Positions 1-8,382 of a stretch of DNA of 52,928 nucleotides are shown one piece after another; within the stretch, counting starts at the first letter, position 1; each line of letters begins with the position of its first letter. The notes below the pieces were generated by a model, which ran no database searches, was not told the origin of the DNA, and saw only the letters and a program-made list of their open reading frames with translations. Both the position numbers and the translations under genes were made by a program. Source of the DNA: Oscillospiraceae bacterium (lineage in GTDB: Bacteria > Bacillota > Clostridia > Oscillospirales > Oscillospiraceae); the NCBI GenBank assembly GCA_015067465.1, contig SVMK01000007.1, positions 1 to 52,928 of the forward strand. Reading direction: 5' to 3'.

Positions 1-59
1 TTAAACATTCTTTTATATAATCCAAAGTAACTTAAGTTTTCACGTAATGAATCGTACAT
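1..59 (-). CDS. Unidentified protein, N-terminal fragment (runs off the left edge)
   Basis: Only the first 19 codons are in the window. The ATG at 59-57 is preceded by GGAGGA (73-68) at 8 nt spacing and by a promoter at 117-145, so the start is well supported. The visible peptide begins MYDSLRENLS and continues with a short Tyr/Leu-containing stretch. I do not recognise it and nothing can be said about its function. Confidence 0.6.
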   Translation of the reverse strand, partial: MYDSLRENLSYFGLYKRMF

Positions 60-116
60 ATGACTTATCCTCCAGTGTTGCTTGACCTAACAGCAAAATT
101 CAAGTTTGTCTAACTG

Positions 117-145
117 ATTATATCATAGCATCGAAAAAATAACAA
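117..145 (-). promoter_or_regulatory. SigA-type promoter of the left-edge gene
   Basis: On the minus strand TTGTTA (-35) and TATAAT (-10) are separated by 17 nt and point to the gene starting at 59. It overlaps the T-rich tail of the tRNA-Leu terminator-like hairpin. Confidence 0.6.
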
Positions 146-147
146 AA

Positions 148-198
148 TAAAAGACCGACCATTCAGATACTTATCGTATCAAAACCATCGTCTTTTTT
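148..198 (-). terminator. Imperfect hairpin 3' of tRNA-Leu, probable terminator
   Basis: An inner stem GATAC/GTATC and an outer stem AAAGAC/GTCTTT (one bulge) are followed on the minus strand by a T-rich run. It begins right after the encoded CCA of the tRNA. It may also act on the plus strand, where it ends in seven T. Confidence 0.5.
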
Positions 199-283
199 TG
201 GTGCGGGCATGGGGACTCGAACCCCAACGCCGGAAAGCACGAGAACCTAAATCTCGCATGTCTACCAATTCCATCATGCCCGC
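199..283 (-). tRNA. tRNA-Leu (anticodon UAG)
   Basis: The 85-nt gene has acceptor stem GCGGGCA/TGCCCGC and the 3' CCA is encoded. The anticodon arm CGAGA-TTTAGGT-TCTCG gives anticodon TAG. A long variable arm and the TTCGAGT T-loop fit class II tRNA-Leu. It has its own promoter at 344-372. Confidence 0.95.
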
Positions 284-303
284 ATATTTTTCCGCAGTTG
301 ATG

Positions 304-331
304 TGCCAAAACCGGAATGCCAAAACCGGAA
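304..331. repeat. Perfect tandem duplication of 14 bp in the tRNA-Leu leader
   Basis: TGCCAAAACCGGAA occurs twice in direct succession (304-317, 318-331), between the tRNA-Leu promoter and the mature tRNA. No other copy was noticed in the window. Confidence 0.85.
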
Positions 332-343
332 AAAGACTTGAAT

Positions 344-372
344 ATTTTACACCGTAGTTAATGTCTTGTCAA
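344..372 (-). promoter_or_regulatory. SigA-type promoter of tRNA-Leu
   Basis: TTGACA (372-367), 17 nt, TAAAAT (349-344) on the minus strand. It lies back to back with the plus-strand promoter at 386-414, with 13 bp between the two -35 boxes. Confidence 0.7.
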
Positions 373-385
373 TCGCCGTGCGCCA

Positions 386-414
386 TTGACATTTATCGCG
401 CCGCATGATATTTT
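386..414 (+). promoter_or_regulatory. SigA-type promoter of the DUF554 gene
   Basis: TTGACA (386-391), 17 nt, TATTTT (409-414), about 40 nt upstream of the start codon at 456. Confidence 0.65.
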
Positions 415-455
415 AAGTTAATAGAATACACGATTTAGTCAGGTGAAGTATCCCA

Positions 456-1166
456 ATGATAGCAGTTTTTGTCAATATGGCCACGGTGCTCATCGGCAGC
501 GCCATCGGCATCGTTTTCAGCAACAAAATCAAGAAAAATTACATTAATTCCATTATCACCGCGCTGGCACTTGTAACATTTGTCATCGGCATCAGCAGCG
601 CCGTTGCAACGAACGATCTCCTTTGCGTGATCGTTTGCATGGCGTTTGGCACCATGCTCGGCGAACTGCTTCGTTTGGACGACCGTATCAACAGCGCAGG
701 CGATTTTCTGAAAAGCCGCGTGCTGCGCGGCCGGTTTGAAGGCAACCGCTTCACTGAGGGTTTTGTCAGCGCATGCATTCTGTTTTGCGTTGGTTCGATG
801 ACGATTATGGGCTCGCTGGAAGCGGGTGTGAATCGGGACTATAGCATCATCTTTGCAAAAAGTGCGCTGGATTTTGTTTCTGCGATGATGTTCGGCGCTG
901 CTATGGGCATCGGCGTTTCGTTCTCTGCGCTGTTTGTTCTGGTGTTTCAGGGCGCGCTGACGCTGCTGGCCGGTCTGGTTGCACCGTATCTCAGCCAGCC
1001 GATTGTTAATGAGATGAGCGCTGTGGGCGGAACGATTCTGATCGGCATGGGCTTTAATATGCTGGAACTGAGCGAGAAACGCGTGAAAGTTGCCAACATG
1101 CTGCCGGCAATTTTTCTGCCGATTGCCTATGTTCCGCTGTCGGCCTGGATTGCCGGAATCGTCTGA
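456..1166 (+). CDS. DUF554 (YdfK-type) membrane protein
   Basis: The 236-residue protein is almost entirely hydrophobic, with about six or seven membrane segments. The opening around MATVLIGSAIGI and the stretch GTMLGELLRLDD match the DUF554 family of bacterial inner-membrane proteins, whose function is unknown; length fits the family. The ATG at 456 has AGGTGA about 9 nt upstream. The gene stands alone: a promoter at 386-414 precedes it and a GC-rich hairpin follows at 1178-1215. Family assignment comes from overall pattern and no substrate can be inferred. Confidence 0.85.
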   Translation: MIAVFVNMATVLIGSAIGIVFSNKIKKNYINSIITALALVTFVIGISSAVATNDLLCVIVCMAFGTMLGELLRLDDRINSAGDFLKSRVLRGRFEGNRFTEGFVSACILFCVGSMTIMGSLEAGVNRDYSIIFAKSALDFVSAMMFGAAMGIGVSFSALFVLVFQGALTLLAGLVAPYLSQPIVNEMSAVGGTILIGMGFNMLELSEKRVKVANMLPAIFLPIAYVPLSAWIAGIV

Positions 1167-1177
1167 TTGTAGTTTAA

Positions 1178-1215
1178 TTTTGCGCAGGGGAGAAGTCCGG
1201 CTCTTCTGCGCAAAA
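1178..1215. terminator. Stable hairpin between the DUF554 gene and the hydrogenase genes
   Basis: A 10-bp perfect stem TTTTGCGCAG/CTGCGCAAAA encloses a partly paired loop. The T-rich 5' arm suits termination on the minus strand, and no T-run follows on the plus strand. It is probably a weak terminator or an mRNA end-protecting hairpin. Confidence 0.5.
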
Positions 1216-1288
1216 TGACAATATTCGAAGCTGTGCGCGCAATGCGGTTGCGCGGCTTTGGTAAACTGTAAGAATTGCAGGTGATTTG

Positions 1289-3127
1289 ATGAGCAGATTG
1301 GATATTAATACCCCGAGCCAGGCTCAGAAGGTGGTGGAAGGAATCTACCGCGACATTGAGCGCCGCATTGCTGCAAGTCCTCCGGGACTTTGCCCGGTGG
1401 ATATGGCGCTGAGTTTTCTGACGCTTTGCCTTGCCCAAACCTGCGGCAAATGCGTGCCCTGCCGCATTGGTCTCAGCCAGCTTTGCACGCTGATTCGTCA
1501 GGTGCTTGACGGCGAGGCCGAGGAGAGCACCGTTGACCTCATCGATAAAACTGCCGACACCATTGTTCAGAGTGCGGACTGTGCCATCGGCATTGAAGCG
1601 GCGCGCATGGTGCTCAGCGGTGTTCGCGGATTCCGTGAGGACTATCTCTCCCATGTCCGCACCGGCAACTGCCTTGGCAGACATGAAAATCCCGTGCCCT
1701 GCGTTGCCCTTTGCCCGGCGGGCGTGGATATTCCCGGCTACATCGCGCTGGTCCACGAAGGCCGCTGCGAGGAGGCCGTGCGCCTGATTCGCAAGGACAA
1801 TCCGTTCCCCGCGGCCTGCGGCTATATCTGCGAGCATCCCTGCGAGGCGCGCTGCCGCAGAAATATGGTGGACAATGCCATCAATATCCGCGCGCTCAAG
1901 CGCTATGCGGTGGATAATGCGCAGCCTTCCGCCCCCCCTGCACTGGCAGAAGCAACAGGGAAGCGTGTTGCCGTGATCGGTGGCGGCCCCGGCGGACTTT
2001 CCGCGGCATATTATCTTGCGATCATGGGCCACAGCGTGACTGTTTATGAAAAGCGCAAACAGCTTGGCGGTATGCTGCGCTACGGTATTCCGGCTTACCG
2101 TTTGCCGCGCGAAGTTCTTGACAATGAAATTTCTTATATCCTCAGCACCGGTATTCAGGTGAAAACCGGTGTGGATGTCGGCGTGGATGTTGGCTACGAT
2201 GCGCTGCGCGAGGAATATGACGCCATGTATATTTCCATTGGCGCACACACCGACAAAAAGGTTGGCATTGAAGGCGAGGGAAGCGAGGGCGTGATTTCCG
2301 CCGTTAAGCTGCTCGGCGGCATCGGCGACGGCGACATGCCGGACTTCACCGGCAAGCAGGTTGTTGTCATCGGCGGCGGCAACGTTGCGATGGACTGCGT
2401 TCGTTCTTCCATCCGCCTTGGGGCCGACAAGGTTTCCTGCATTTATCGCCGCCGCCGCGCGGACATGACCGCGCTGGACGAGGAAGTTGACGGTGCGGAG
2501 GCCGAAGGCGCGCAGATGATGTGCCTCCAATCGCCCAAGCGCATTGAAACGGATGAAAACGGACATTGTGTTGCGCTGTGGACCGTTCCGCAGATCATTG
2601 GCGAGATCGGTTCCGACGGCAGACCGAAGCCGCACGCAAAGCGCGATACGCCCGAACTTCGCATTCCGGCGGACGTGATCATCGTTGCGGTCGGTCAGGG
2701 CATTGAAACGTTCGGCATCAATGCCGACGCGGTGAATGTTTCCCGCGGCACGATCAAGGCACTGCCGAGCGGACAGATGAAAGACTCTGACGGCGTTTTT
2801 GCCGGCGGTGACTGCGTTACCGGTCCGGCAACCGTTATTCGCGCCATCGCAGCCGGCAAGGTTGCTGCGGCGAACATCGACGAATATCTCGGCTATCACC
2901 ATGTGATTGCCTCGGATGTTGAAATTCCGCATCCGAGCCTGAGCAACAAGCTGCCGCATGGCCGCATCAACGCCGTGGAGCGGCTGCCCGCAGAGCGATG
3001 CAGTGATTTTGAATGCATCGAGTGCGGAATGTCCGCCCAGGGCGCGGAGCAGGAGTCCTCGCGCTGCCTGCGCTGTGACCATTTCGGCTACGGAAACTTC
3101 AGAGGGGGGCGCAGAGAAAGATGGTAA
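1289..3127 (+). CDS. NuoF-like Fe-S domain fused to GltD-type NAD(P)H oxidoreductase, hydrogenase partner
   Basis: This 612-residue flavoprotein probably passes electrons between NAD(P)H and the adjacent hydrogenase. Residues about 45-125 match the C-terminal 4Fe-4S domain of NADH dehydrogenase NuoF (Cys52, 55, 58 and 98). The NuoF FMN/NADH domain itself is absent. Residues about 135-200 carry the Cys-rich 4Fe-4S domain of glutamate synthase small subunit (GltD). Two dinucleotide folds follow (GGGPGG at 231-236, IGGGNVAMD near 361-369). The tail has a further CxxC pair (CIEC, CLRC). The start is ATG 1289 after AGGTGA; a TTG lies just before it. The stop overlaps the hydrogenase start by 7 nt, implying translational coupling. 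This gene order is known for the glutamate-synthase-linked class (group A2) of [FeFe] hydrogenases. The physiological electron acceptor is uncertain. Confidence 0.9.
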   Translation: MSRLDINTPSQAQKVVEGIYRDIERRIAASPPGLCPVDMALSFLTLCLAQTCGKCVPCRIGLSQLCTLIRQVLDGEAEESTVDLIDKTADTIVQSADCAIGIEAARMVLSGVRGFREDYLSHVRTGNCLGRHENPVPCVALCPAGVDIPGYIALVHEGRCEEAVRLIRKDNPFPAACGYICEHPCEARCRRNMVDNAINIRALKRYAVDNAQPSAPPALAEATGKRVAVIGGGPGGLSAAYYLAIMGHSVTVYEKRKQLGGMLRYGIPAYRLPREVLDNEISYILSTGIQVKTGVDVGVDVGYDALREEYDAMYISIGAHTDKKVGIEGEGSEGVISAVKLLGGIGDGDMPDFTGKQVVVIGGGNVAMDCVRSSIRLGADKVSCIYRRRRADMTALDEEVDGAEAEGAQMMCLQSPKRIETDENGHCVALWTVPQIIGEIGSDGRPKPHAKRDTPELRIPADVIIVAVGQGIETFGINADAVNVSRGTIKALPSGQMKDSDGVFAGGDCVTGPATVIRAIAAGKVAAANIDEYLGYHHVIASDVEIPHPSLSNKLPHGRINAVERLPAERCSDFECIECGMSAQGAEQESSRCLRCDHFGYGNFRGGRRERW

Positions 3128-4860
3128 CACTGACAATCGACAAGCAAACCGTCACCGTTCCTGAGGGAACCACGATCCTCGACGCTGCCAAAACCGTCAA
3201 TATTGAAATTCCGCATCTGTGTTATTTCCGCGAACTCAACGAGATTGCCGCATGCCGCATCTGCGTTGTGGAAGTTGACGGCTGCGACCGTCTTGTGACC
3301 AGCTGCAACAACTATGTGGAAGAAGGGATGGTTGTACATACAAACAGCCCGAAGGTGCGCCGCTCCCGCCGCGTGACCATTCAGCTTATCCTCTCTCAGC
3401 ACGATTGCAACTGTCCGTCCTGCGTGCGCAGCGGAAACTGCATGCTTCAGAAGATCGCGAACGATCTCAACATTGTGATGAATTCCTATCCCAAGGACGT
3501 TCGTCCGTTCCGCTGGGATATGAATCTGCCGCTGATCCGCGACGAGGGCAAGTGCATTAAGTGCATGCGCTGCGTTCAGGTTTGCGATAAGATTCAGAAT
3601 GTCAGCATCTGGGACGTTGTAAACACCGGAAGCCGCACGAATGTTGGCGTTTCCGGTAACCGCAAACTCGACGCCACGGAATGCACCTATTGCGGTCAGT
3701 GCATCACCCACTGTCCGGTCGGCGCGCTGCGTGAGCGTGACGATACGACGAAGGTGGTTGAAGCGATCTGCGATCCGGAGATCACCACCATCGTTCAGGT
3801 TGCTCCTGCGGTCAGAGCCGCATGGGGCGAGAGTATGGGCCTTACGCGCGAGCAGGCAAGCGCCGAGCGCATGGTTACAGCCCTGAAGCGGCTGGGCTTT
3901 GACTATGTGTTTGACACCAACTTTACCGCCGACCTCACCATCATGGAAGAGGGGAGTGAGTTTATTGAGCGCTTTACCCACCGCGATGAATATGCCTGGC
4001 CGATGTTTACATCCTGCTGCCCGGGCTGGGTTCGTTTCCTGAAGAGCCAGTATCCCGAGTTTACCGCCAATCTTTCCACCGCGAAGAGTCCGCAGCAGAT
4101 GTTCGGCGCGGTGGCCAAGAGCTATTTTGCCGAAAAGCGCGGCCTTGACCCGCACAAGGTGTTTGTCGTTTCCATCATGCCCTGCGTTTCGAAAAAGAGC
4201 GAGAGCGCGATCGGCGTGATGAATGACGCCTGCGGCGATCCCGATGTGGACGTGGTGCTCACCACGCGCGAGATGAACCGCCTGTTCCGCAGCGAGCATA
4301 TTTCCGTTGCCTCCCTGGAGGAAACTCCGTTTGATTCTCCGCTCGGCACCGGTACGGGCGCTGCCGTTATCTTCGGTGCAACCGGCGGTGTTATGGATGC
4401 GGCGCTGCGCAGCGCATATTTCCTCATCACCGGAACCAACCCGGATGCGGATGCGTTTAAGACTGTGCGCGGCACGCAGGACCGCCGTGAGGCCGTGTTT
4501 AACATTCCCGGTGCGGGCAATGTCCGCGTTGCGGTTGTGAGCGGTTTGAGCAACACCCGCAAGCTCATGGAAGAGATTCGCACGGGCGCGGCTGAGTATG
4601 ACTTTGTGGAAGTGATGGCCTGTCCCGGCGGTTGCGCCGGCGGCGGAGGACAGCCGATCCACGACGGCGCTGAGCTTGCCGGCTGCCGCGGTGACGTTCT
4701 CTGGGGACTTGACAGCAAGGCGCAGATCCGTTATTCCCATGAGAACCCCGAAGTTCGTGCGATGTATGAAGAATATTTTGGAAAGCCGCTCGGCGAGCGC
4801 TCTCACCATTTGCTGCATACTGACCATTTTGCATGGGAAATGCCGACAAAGGCGAAATGA
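3121..4860 (+). CDS. hydA: [FeFe] hydrogenase, catalytic subunit
   Basis: This 579-residue protein catalyses reversible H2 formation. It has the domain order of the clostridial CpI enzyme. A 2Fe-2S plant-type domain (Cys34, 45, 48, 62) comes first. The His/Cys3 4Fe-4S site follows (His94, Cys98, 101, 107), then two ferredoxin clusters (Cys145/148/151/155 and 188/191/194/198). The H-cluster domain carries all three signatures: TSCCPGW (297-303), MPCVSKKSE (353-361) and EVMACPGGCAGGGGQP (497-512). The proton-relay Cys299 and the ligands Cys300, 355, 501 and 505 are therefore present. The hydrogenase maturases HydE, HydF and HydG are not in the window. GAGGGG just upstream serves as ribosome site. 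A strong terminator follows at 4882. Confidence 0.97.
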   Translation: MVTLTIDKQTVTVPEGTTILDAAKTVNIEIPHLCYFRELNEIAACRICVVEVDGCDRLVTSCNNYVEEGMVVHTNSPKVRRSRRVTIQLILSQHDCNCPSCVRSGNCMLQKIANDLNIVMNSYPKDVRPFRWDMNLPLIRDEGKCIKCMRCVQVCDKIQNVSIWDVVNTGSRTNVGVSGNRKLDATECTYCGQCITHCPVGALRERDDTTKVVEAICDPEITTIVQVAPAVRAAWGESMGLTREQASAERMVTALKRLGFDYVFDTNFTADLTIMEEGSEFIERFTHRDEYAWPMFTSCCPGWVRFLKSQYPEFTANLSTAKSPQQMFGAVAKSYFAEKRGLDPHKVFVVSIMPCVSKKSESAIGVMNDACGDPDVDVVLTTREMNRLFRSEHISVASLEETPFDSPLGTGTGAAVIFGATGGVMDAALRSAYFLITGTNPDADAFKTVRGTQDRREAVFNIPGAGNVRVAVVSGLSNTRKLMEEIRTGAAEYDFVEVMACPGGCAGGGGQPIHDGAELAGCRGDVLWGLDSKAQIRYSHENPEVRAMYEEYFGKPLGERSHHLLHTDHFAWEMPTKAK

Positions 4861-4881
4861 AACCAATTATAAGATCATAAG

Positions 4882-4926
4882 AAAAAAGCCGGGAATCCGA
4901 CAGCATCGGATTCCCGGCTTTTTGTT
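4882..4926. terminator. Bidirectional intrinsic terminator
   Basis: The near-perfect stem AAAAAGCCGGGAATCCGA pairs with its complement and is flanked by A and T runs. It ends the hydrogenase operon (+) and the O-antigen-ligase-like gene (-). Confidence 0.95.
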
Positions 4927-4934
4927 GTTTAGAG

Positions 4935-6371
4935 TCAGGTTTTTTTCCAGAGCAGAATGTCTCCGGCGCTTTCCGCGAAGCATACGCGGCTGTAAGCGAT
5001 TGTGAACGCAAGGTAAAATCCGCTGGTGACGGAAAAAAGCACATGACCGGCCACGGTGAGGTAGCCGACGATCATGCCCAGCGCGATGAATGCAGCAAAG
5101 GCTCTGACATCGAATTTTTTGAAGAAATTGGCGAAAAATGCGATTGCCAGCTTGAAATAGAGCCACATCATTGCGGCGAAGCCAAACACACCGTAGTAGA
5201 ACAAAACCTCAAACAGATCCATTTCAACGATGACTTCCTGACTGCCGCGGCCGAGACCGAACAGCCATACGACGATGCCGCCTTCGCGGAACTGACGCAG
5301 CTGGTCGGCAAGCTTGTGCTGCCTTCCGCTGAGCACTGCCATGGCCGCGCCGTCCTGCTCGGCAATCACTTCCGTTGCACCGAGCGAGTCGGTGATGATT
5401 TTTAAAAACTCGCTCTCGCGAATGATGCGAAGGAAGTTGAAGGGCGTTTTTTCTGCGGCGGGCAGCTTGGCCTGCGCGTCGAAATAGGAGATAAAGGTGA
5501 GAAGCAGCAGGATCAGGCAGATGATGACGATCACCGAAACGAAGCGGAGCAGCGCTGCGGGCTGCTTTTTGATGATGCTGAAGATCACAACAAAAATAAA
5601 CAGCAGACCGATCGTGAGGGCAAAGGCGAGAAAGGCGGTTTTGCTGCCGATGACAAGCATGGCGTCCGCGCCGAGCGCCGCTGCCACGGCGGACACGGCG
5701 GGGAAGCGGCGCTTGCTGCCCTCGCTGCCTTCGGGGATATTGCCGCGGATTACATGCGCGATGGAAAGCGGCAGCAGCATCGCCAAAACGGCGGTAACAT
5801 CGTTGCCTGCATAGAAAAATCCGCGGTTGCCGCGATAGCCGAGGCGGTCGGCATAGGTGCTGTAGCCAAGGCCGAGGATGGCGGGGACGAGGATTGCGAG
5901 GGACATGGCGATGAGGGTGTAGGTGATGATATTGTCCAGCGCGGTAATGAGGAATTTTCCGCCGTCGTCACCCCAGCGCGTTGCAAAAACGCGGGTATAA
6001 ACCATCAGAAGCGCGATGTTGTAGCAAAAGCGCGCCATATACTGCGCATCCACAAAAATGCGAACCGAGCCAAGCAGGAGATATTCCGAAACAACGGACA
6101 GCACAAAAGCAAGGCCGATGGGCAGGGCGGTGAGGATAGAGTGTTTGTCACGGACGAGAATGATATAGGCAGCAAATGTTACCAGAAACAGCATACGAAC
6201 AACGAGCGAGGGCGTTACGCCGAGCGTTGAAACAAATTCCACGTCCAGTATGCCGACGGAAAGCACATTGCTGATGAAAAAGCCGTTGAATATATCCAGC
6301 AACGGATTGATAAACAGAAACAGCAGAAAAAGCCGTTCAAGAAATCGGGTGAGTTTTGATGATTTTTCCAT
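4935..6371 (-). CDS. O-antigen ligase/polymerase-like membrane protein
   Basis: The 478-residue protein has about eleven hydrophobic segments. The central region (GNRGFFYAGNDVTAVLAML, then a long periplasmic-type loop and further helices) resembles the Wzy/WaaL O-antigen ligase superfamily. These proteins join or polymerise lipid-linked glycans on the outer face of the membrane. No glycosyltransferases or flippase are nearby, so its substrate cannot be inferred. The start is ATG 6371 with CGAGG 7 nt upstream; an upstream in-frame ATG lacks a ribosome site. It is a single-gene unit that shares the terminator at 4882-4926 with the hydrogenase operon. Confidence 0.75.
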   Translation of the reverse strand: MEKSSKLTRFLERLFLLFLFINPLLDIFNGFFISNVLSVGILDVEFVSTLGVTPSLVVRMLFLVTFAAYIILVRDKHSILTALPIGLAFVLSVVSEYLLLGSVRIFVDAQYMARFCYNIALLMVYTRVFATRWGDDGGKFLITALDNIITYTLIAMSLAILVPAILGLGYSTYADRLGYRGNRGFFYAGNDVTAVLAMLLPLSIAHVIRGNIPEGSEGSKRRFPAVSAVAAALGADAMLVIGSKTAFLAFALTIGLLFIFVVIFSIIKKQPAALLRFVSVIVIICLILLLLTFISYFDAQAKLPAAEKTPFNFLRIIRESEFLKIITDSLGATEVIAEQDGAAMAVLSGRQHKLADQLRQFREGGIVVWLFGLGRGSQEVIVEMDLFEVLFYYGVFGFAAMMWLYFKLAIAFFANFFKKFDVRAFAAFIALGMIVGYLTVAGHVLFSVTSGFYLAFTIAYSRVCFAESAGDILLWKKT

Positions 6372-6467
6372 GAATGAACCTCGTAGATTCTTGCGTGTCC
6401 ACGCAAAATTGTACACAACAGTATAAATTAAATGATATTAAGAGTCAATATTTAACAAATAAAATAC

Positions 6468-6496
6468 TTGTCTAAAAAACGGAGGTGCATTATACT
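6468..6496 (+). promoter_or_regulatory. SigA-type promoter of the Na/Pi cotransporter gene
   Basis: TTGTCT (6468-6473), 17 nt, TATACT (6491-6496), 45 nt before the start codon. Confidence 0.75.
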
Positions 6497-6541
6497 TTAT
6501 ATGTATAAATAAAAGCAGGATTGTGCTGTGTGGAGGATCGT

Positions 6542-8290
6542 ATGAGCATCTTTAATCTGTTCTCATTCCTTGGCGGAGTGGGTCTGTTTTTGTTCGGCAT
6601 GCATGTGCTGGGCGATGCCATTGGCAGACAGGCCGGCGGCAAGATGAAGGTTGTGCTGGAAAAAATCACCTCGAACAAGCTTATGGGCATTGTTCTGGGT
6701 ACGGCAGTGACGGCGATTATCCAGTCCTCCGGCGCAACAACCGTTATGATCATCGGCTTTATCAACTCCGGTATCATCTCCCTTGAAAACGCTGTCGGCC
6801 CGATTCTCGGCGCCAATATCGGCACCACCGTTACGGCGTGGCTGCTGGCGCTTAACAGTATCTCCGGAACCAGCTTTATCCTGCAGCTGATCAACCCGGA
6901 CAGCTTTGTTCCGATTCTGGCCTTTATCGGTGCGGTTATGATTATGTTTTCCAAGCGTGACCGTACGCGCGATTTCGGCATGATTCTGCTGGGCTTCGCC
7001 GTTTTGATGTTTGGCATGAGTGCGATGTCCGACGCGATGAGCCCCCTGCGTGATTCGCCGCTCTTTAAGGAAATTCTCACGGCGCTGAGCAATCCGTTCC
7101 TCGGCGTGCTTGCGGGGTTTGTGCTTGCGGCTGTGCTGCAGTCCTCGTCTGCCGCTGTCGGTATTGTTCAGGCACTTTCCGTTACGGGTGTTGTGTGCAT
7201 CGGCAATGCGCTGCCGCTGATTATGGGTATCAATGTTGGCGCCGGTCTGATCGTTCTGCTTGCAGGCACCGGCGCAAACCGCGACGGTAAGCGTGCATCG
7301 TGGATCTATATGCTTCACAACTGCTTTGATGCAACGGTTACGCTCATTCTCCTTTGCCTCGTCAAATATATTGCGCACCCCGATTTCCTCAATATGTCGG
7401 TTAACGCCTTTGGCATCGCAATTCTCCACACCGGCTATAAGCTCTTCAACACCATTTTGCAGATTCCGTTTTTCAATCAGCTGGTGGAGCTTACCCGCCG
7501 CATTGTCAAGCCGGAGGAGAAGGAAGAAAAATTCAACCTCCTCGACGAAAACTTCCTCAAAACGCCCCCGCTCGCCGTGGCCCGCTGCAGCGAACTGACC
7601 AACGATATGGCCGAGCTGACGCGCACCACCATCCTCACGGCGATGGACGTTGTCCGCAATTTTGACGACAATGCCGCCCGTGCCGTCCGTGACCTGGAAA
7701 GCGAGATTGACGTTTTTGAGGACAAGATCGGCAATTATCTTGTCAAGGTTTCTGCCAGCAAGCTCTCCGACGGCGACAGCCGAACCGTTTCGCGTCTGCT
7801 GCACAGCATCAACGACTTTGAGCGCATGAGCGACCATGCCCGAAACATTGCCGAGGCGGGCGAGGAACTTTCGCAGAAAGGCATTGAGTTCTCCGACGAC
7901 GCACGCGAGGAGCTGGAAGTGATCTTTGCTGCCGTGCGCGACGTCACCGACCTCGCAGTGGAAGCTTACACCAAATGCGATGCGGAGATTGCCGTTCGCA
8001 TTGACGCGCTTGAACAGGTTGTTGACGATCTGAAAGACGAACTGCGCAGCAACCACATCCGCCGCCTGAAAGCCGGCGCATGCTCCACAACGCTCGGCTT
8101 TGTGTTCACCGATATCCTCACCGACCTTGAGCGTATTTCCGACCATTGCTCCAACATCGCAATGAGCGTTTTGCAGATGAACGAGTTTGTTTATGAGCCG
8201 CATCTCTATCAGGAAGATCTGCGCCACAACGACGAGAAGTTCAAGATGCTTTATAAGGAATATCTTAAAAAGTATTCCCTGAAAAAGTAA
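6542..8290 (+). CDS. Na+/phosphate cotransporter (NptA/PF02690 type) with PhoU-like tail
   Basis: The 582-residue protein has two halves of a Na/Pi cotransporter, each with the conserved QSS motif (IIQSSGATTVM and VLQSSSAAVG). This internal duplication is typical of the family. After the last membrane helix near residue 310, a soluble helical domain to the C-terminus resembles PhoU; LLHSINDFERMSDHARN and a second similar block (DLERISDHCSNIA) are visible. It probably imports phosphate with sodium, with the PhoU-like tail as a regulatory part. The start is ATG 6542, with GGAGG 4 nt upstream. The transcription unit is monocistronic, from promoter 6468-6496 to the terminator at 8317. Confidence 0.93.
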   Translation: MSIFNLFSFLGGVGLFLFGMHVLGDAIGRQAGGKMKVVLEKITSNKLMGIVLGTAVTAIIQSSGATTVMIIGFINSGIISLENAVGPILGANIGTTVTAWLLALNSISGTSFILQLINPDSFVPILAFIGAVMIMFSKRDRTRDFGMILLGFAVLMFGMSAMSDAMSPLRDSPLFKEILTALSNPFLGVLAGFVLAAVLQSSSAAVGIVQALSVTGVVCIGNALPLIMGINVGAGLIVLLAGTGANRDGKRASWIYMLHNCFDATVTLILLCLVKYIAHPDFLNMSVNAFGIAILHTGYKLFNTILQIPFFNQLVELTRRIVKPEEKEEKFNLLDENFLKTPPLAVARCSELTNDMAELTRTTILTAMDVVRNFDDNAARAVRDLESEIDVFEDKIGNYLVKVSASKLSDGDSRTVSRLLHSINDFERMSDHARNIAEAGEELSQKGIEFSDDAREELEVIFAAVRDVTDLAVEAYTKCDAEIAVRIDALEQVVDDLKDELRSNHIRRLKAGACSTTLGFVFTDILTDLERISDHCSNIAMSVLQMNEFVYEPHLYQEDLRHNDEKFKMLYKEYLKKYSLKK

Positions 8291-8316
8291 TACGCCCGAA
8301 TTGAATCGAATTTGTT

Positions 8317-8354
8317 AAAAAAGAGGTTCGCTGCGCGTGCAGCGAACCTCTTTT
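8317..8354. terminator. Bidirectional intrinsic terminator
   Basis: AAAAGAGGTTCGCTGC pairs perfectly with GCAGCGAACCTCTTTT around a GCGT loop. It ends the Na/Pi gene (+) and the aromatic operon (-). Confidence 0.95.
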
Positions 8355-8382
8355 CATGCTTGTTTCGTAAAGTGAAGATACC

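Noticed and set aside
1127-4866. Two very long minus-strand reading frames (669 and 592 codons) opposite the hydrogenase genes
   Set aside because: They are exact antisense shadows of strongly supported genes, lack ribosome sites and family motifs, and arise from the codon bias of GC-rich genes.
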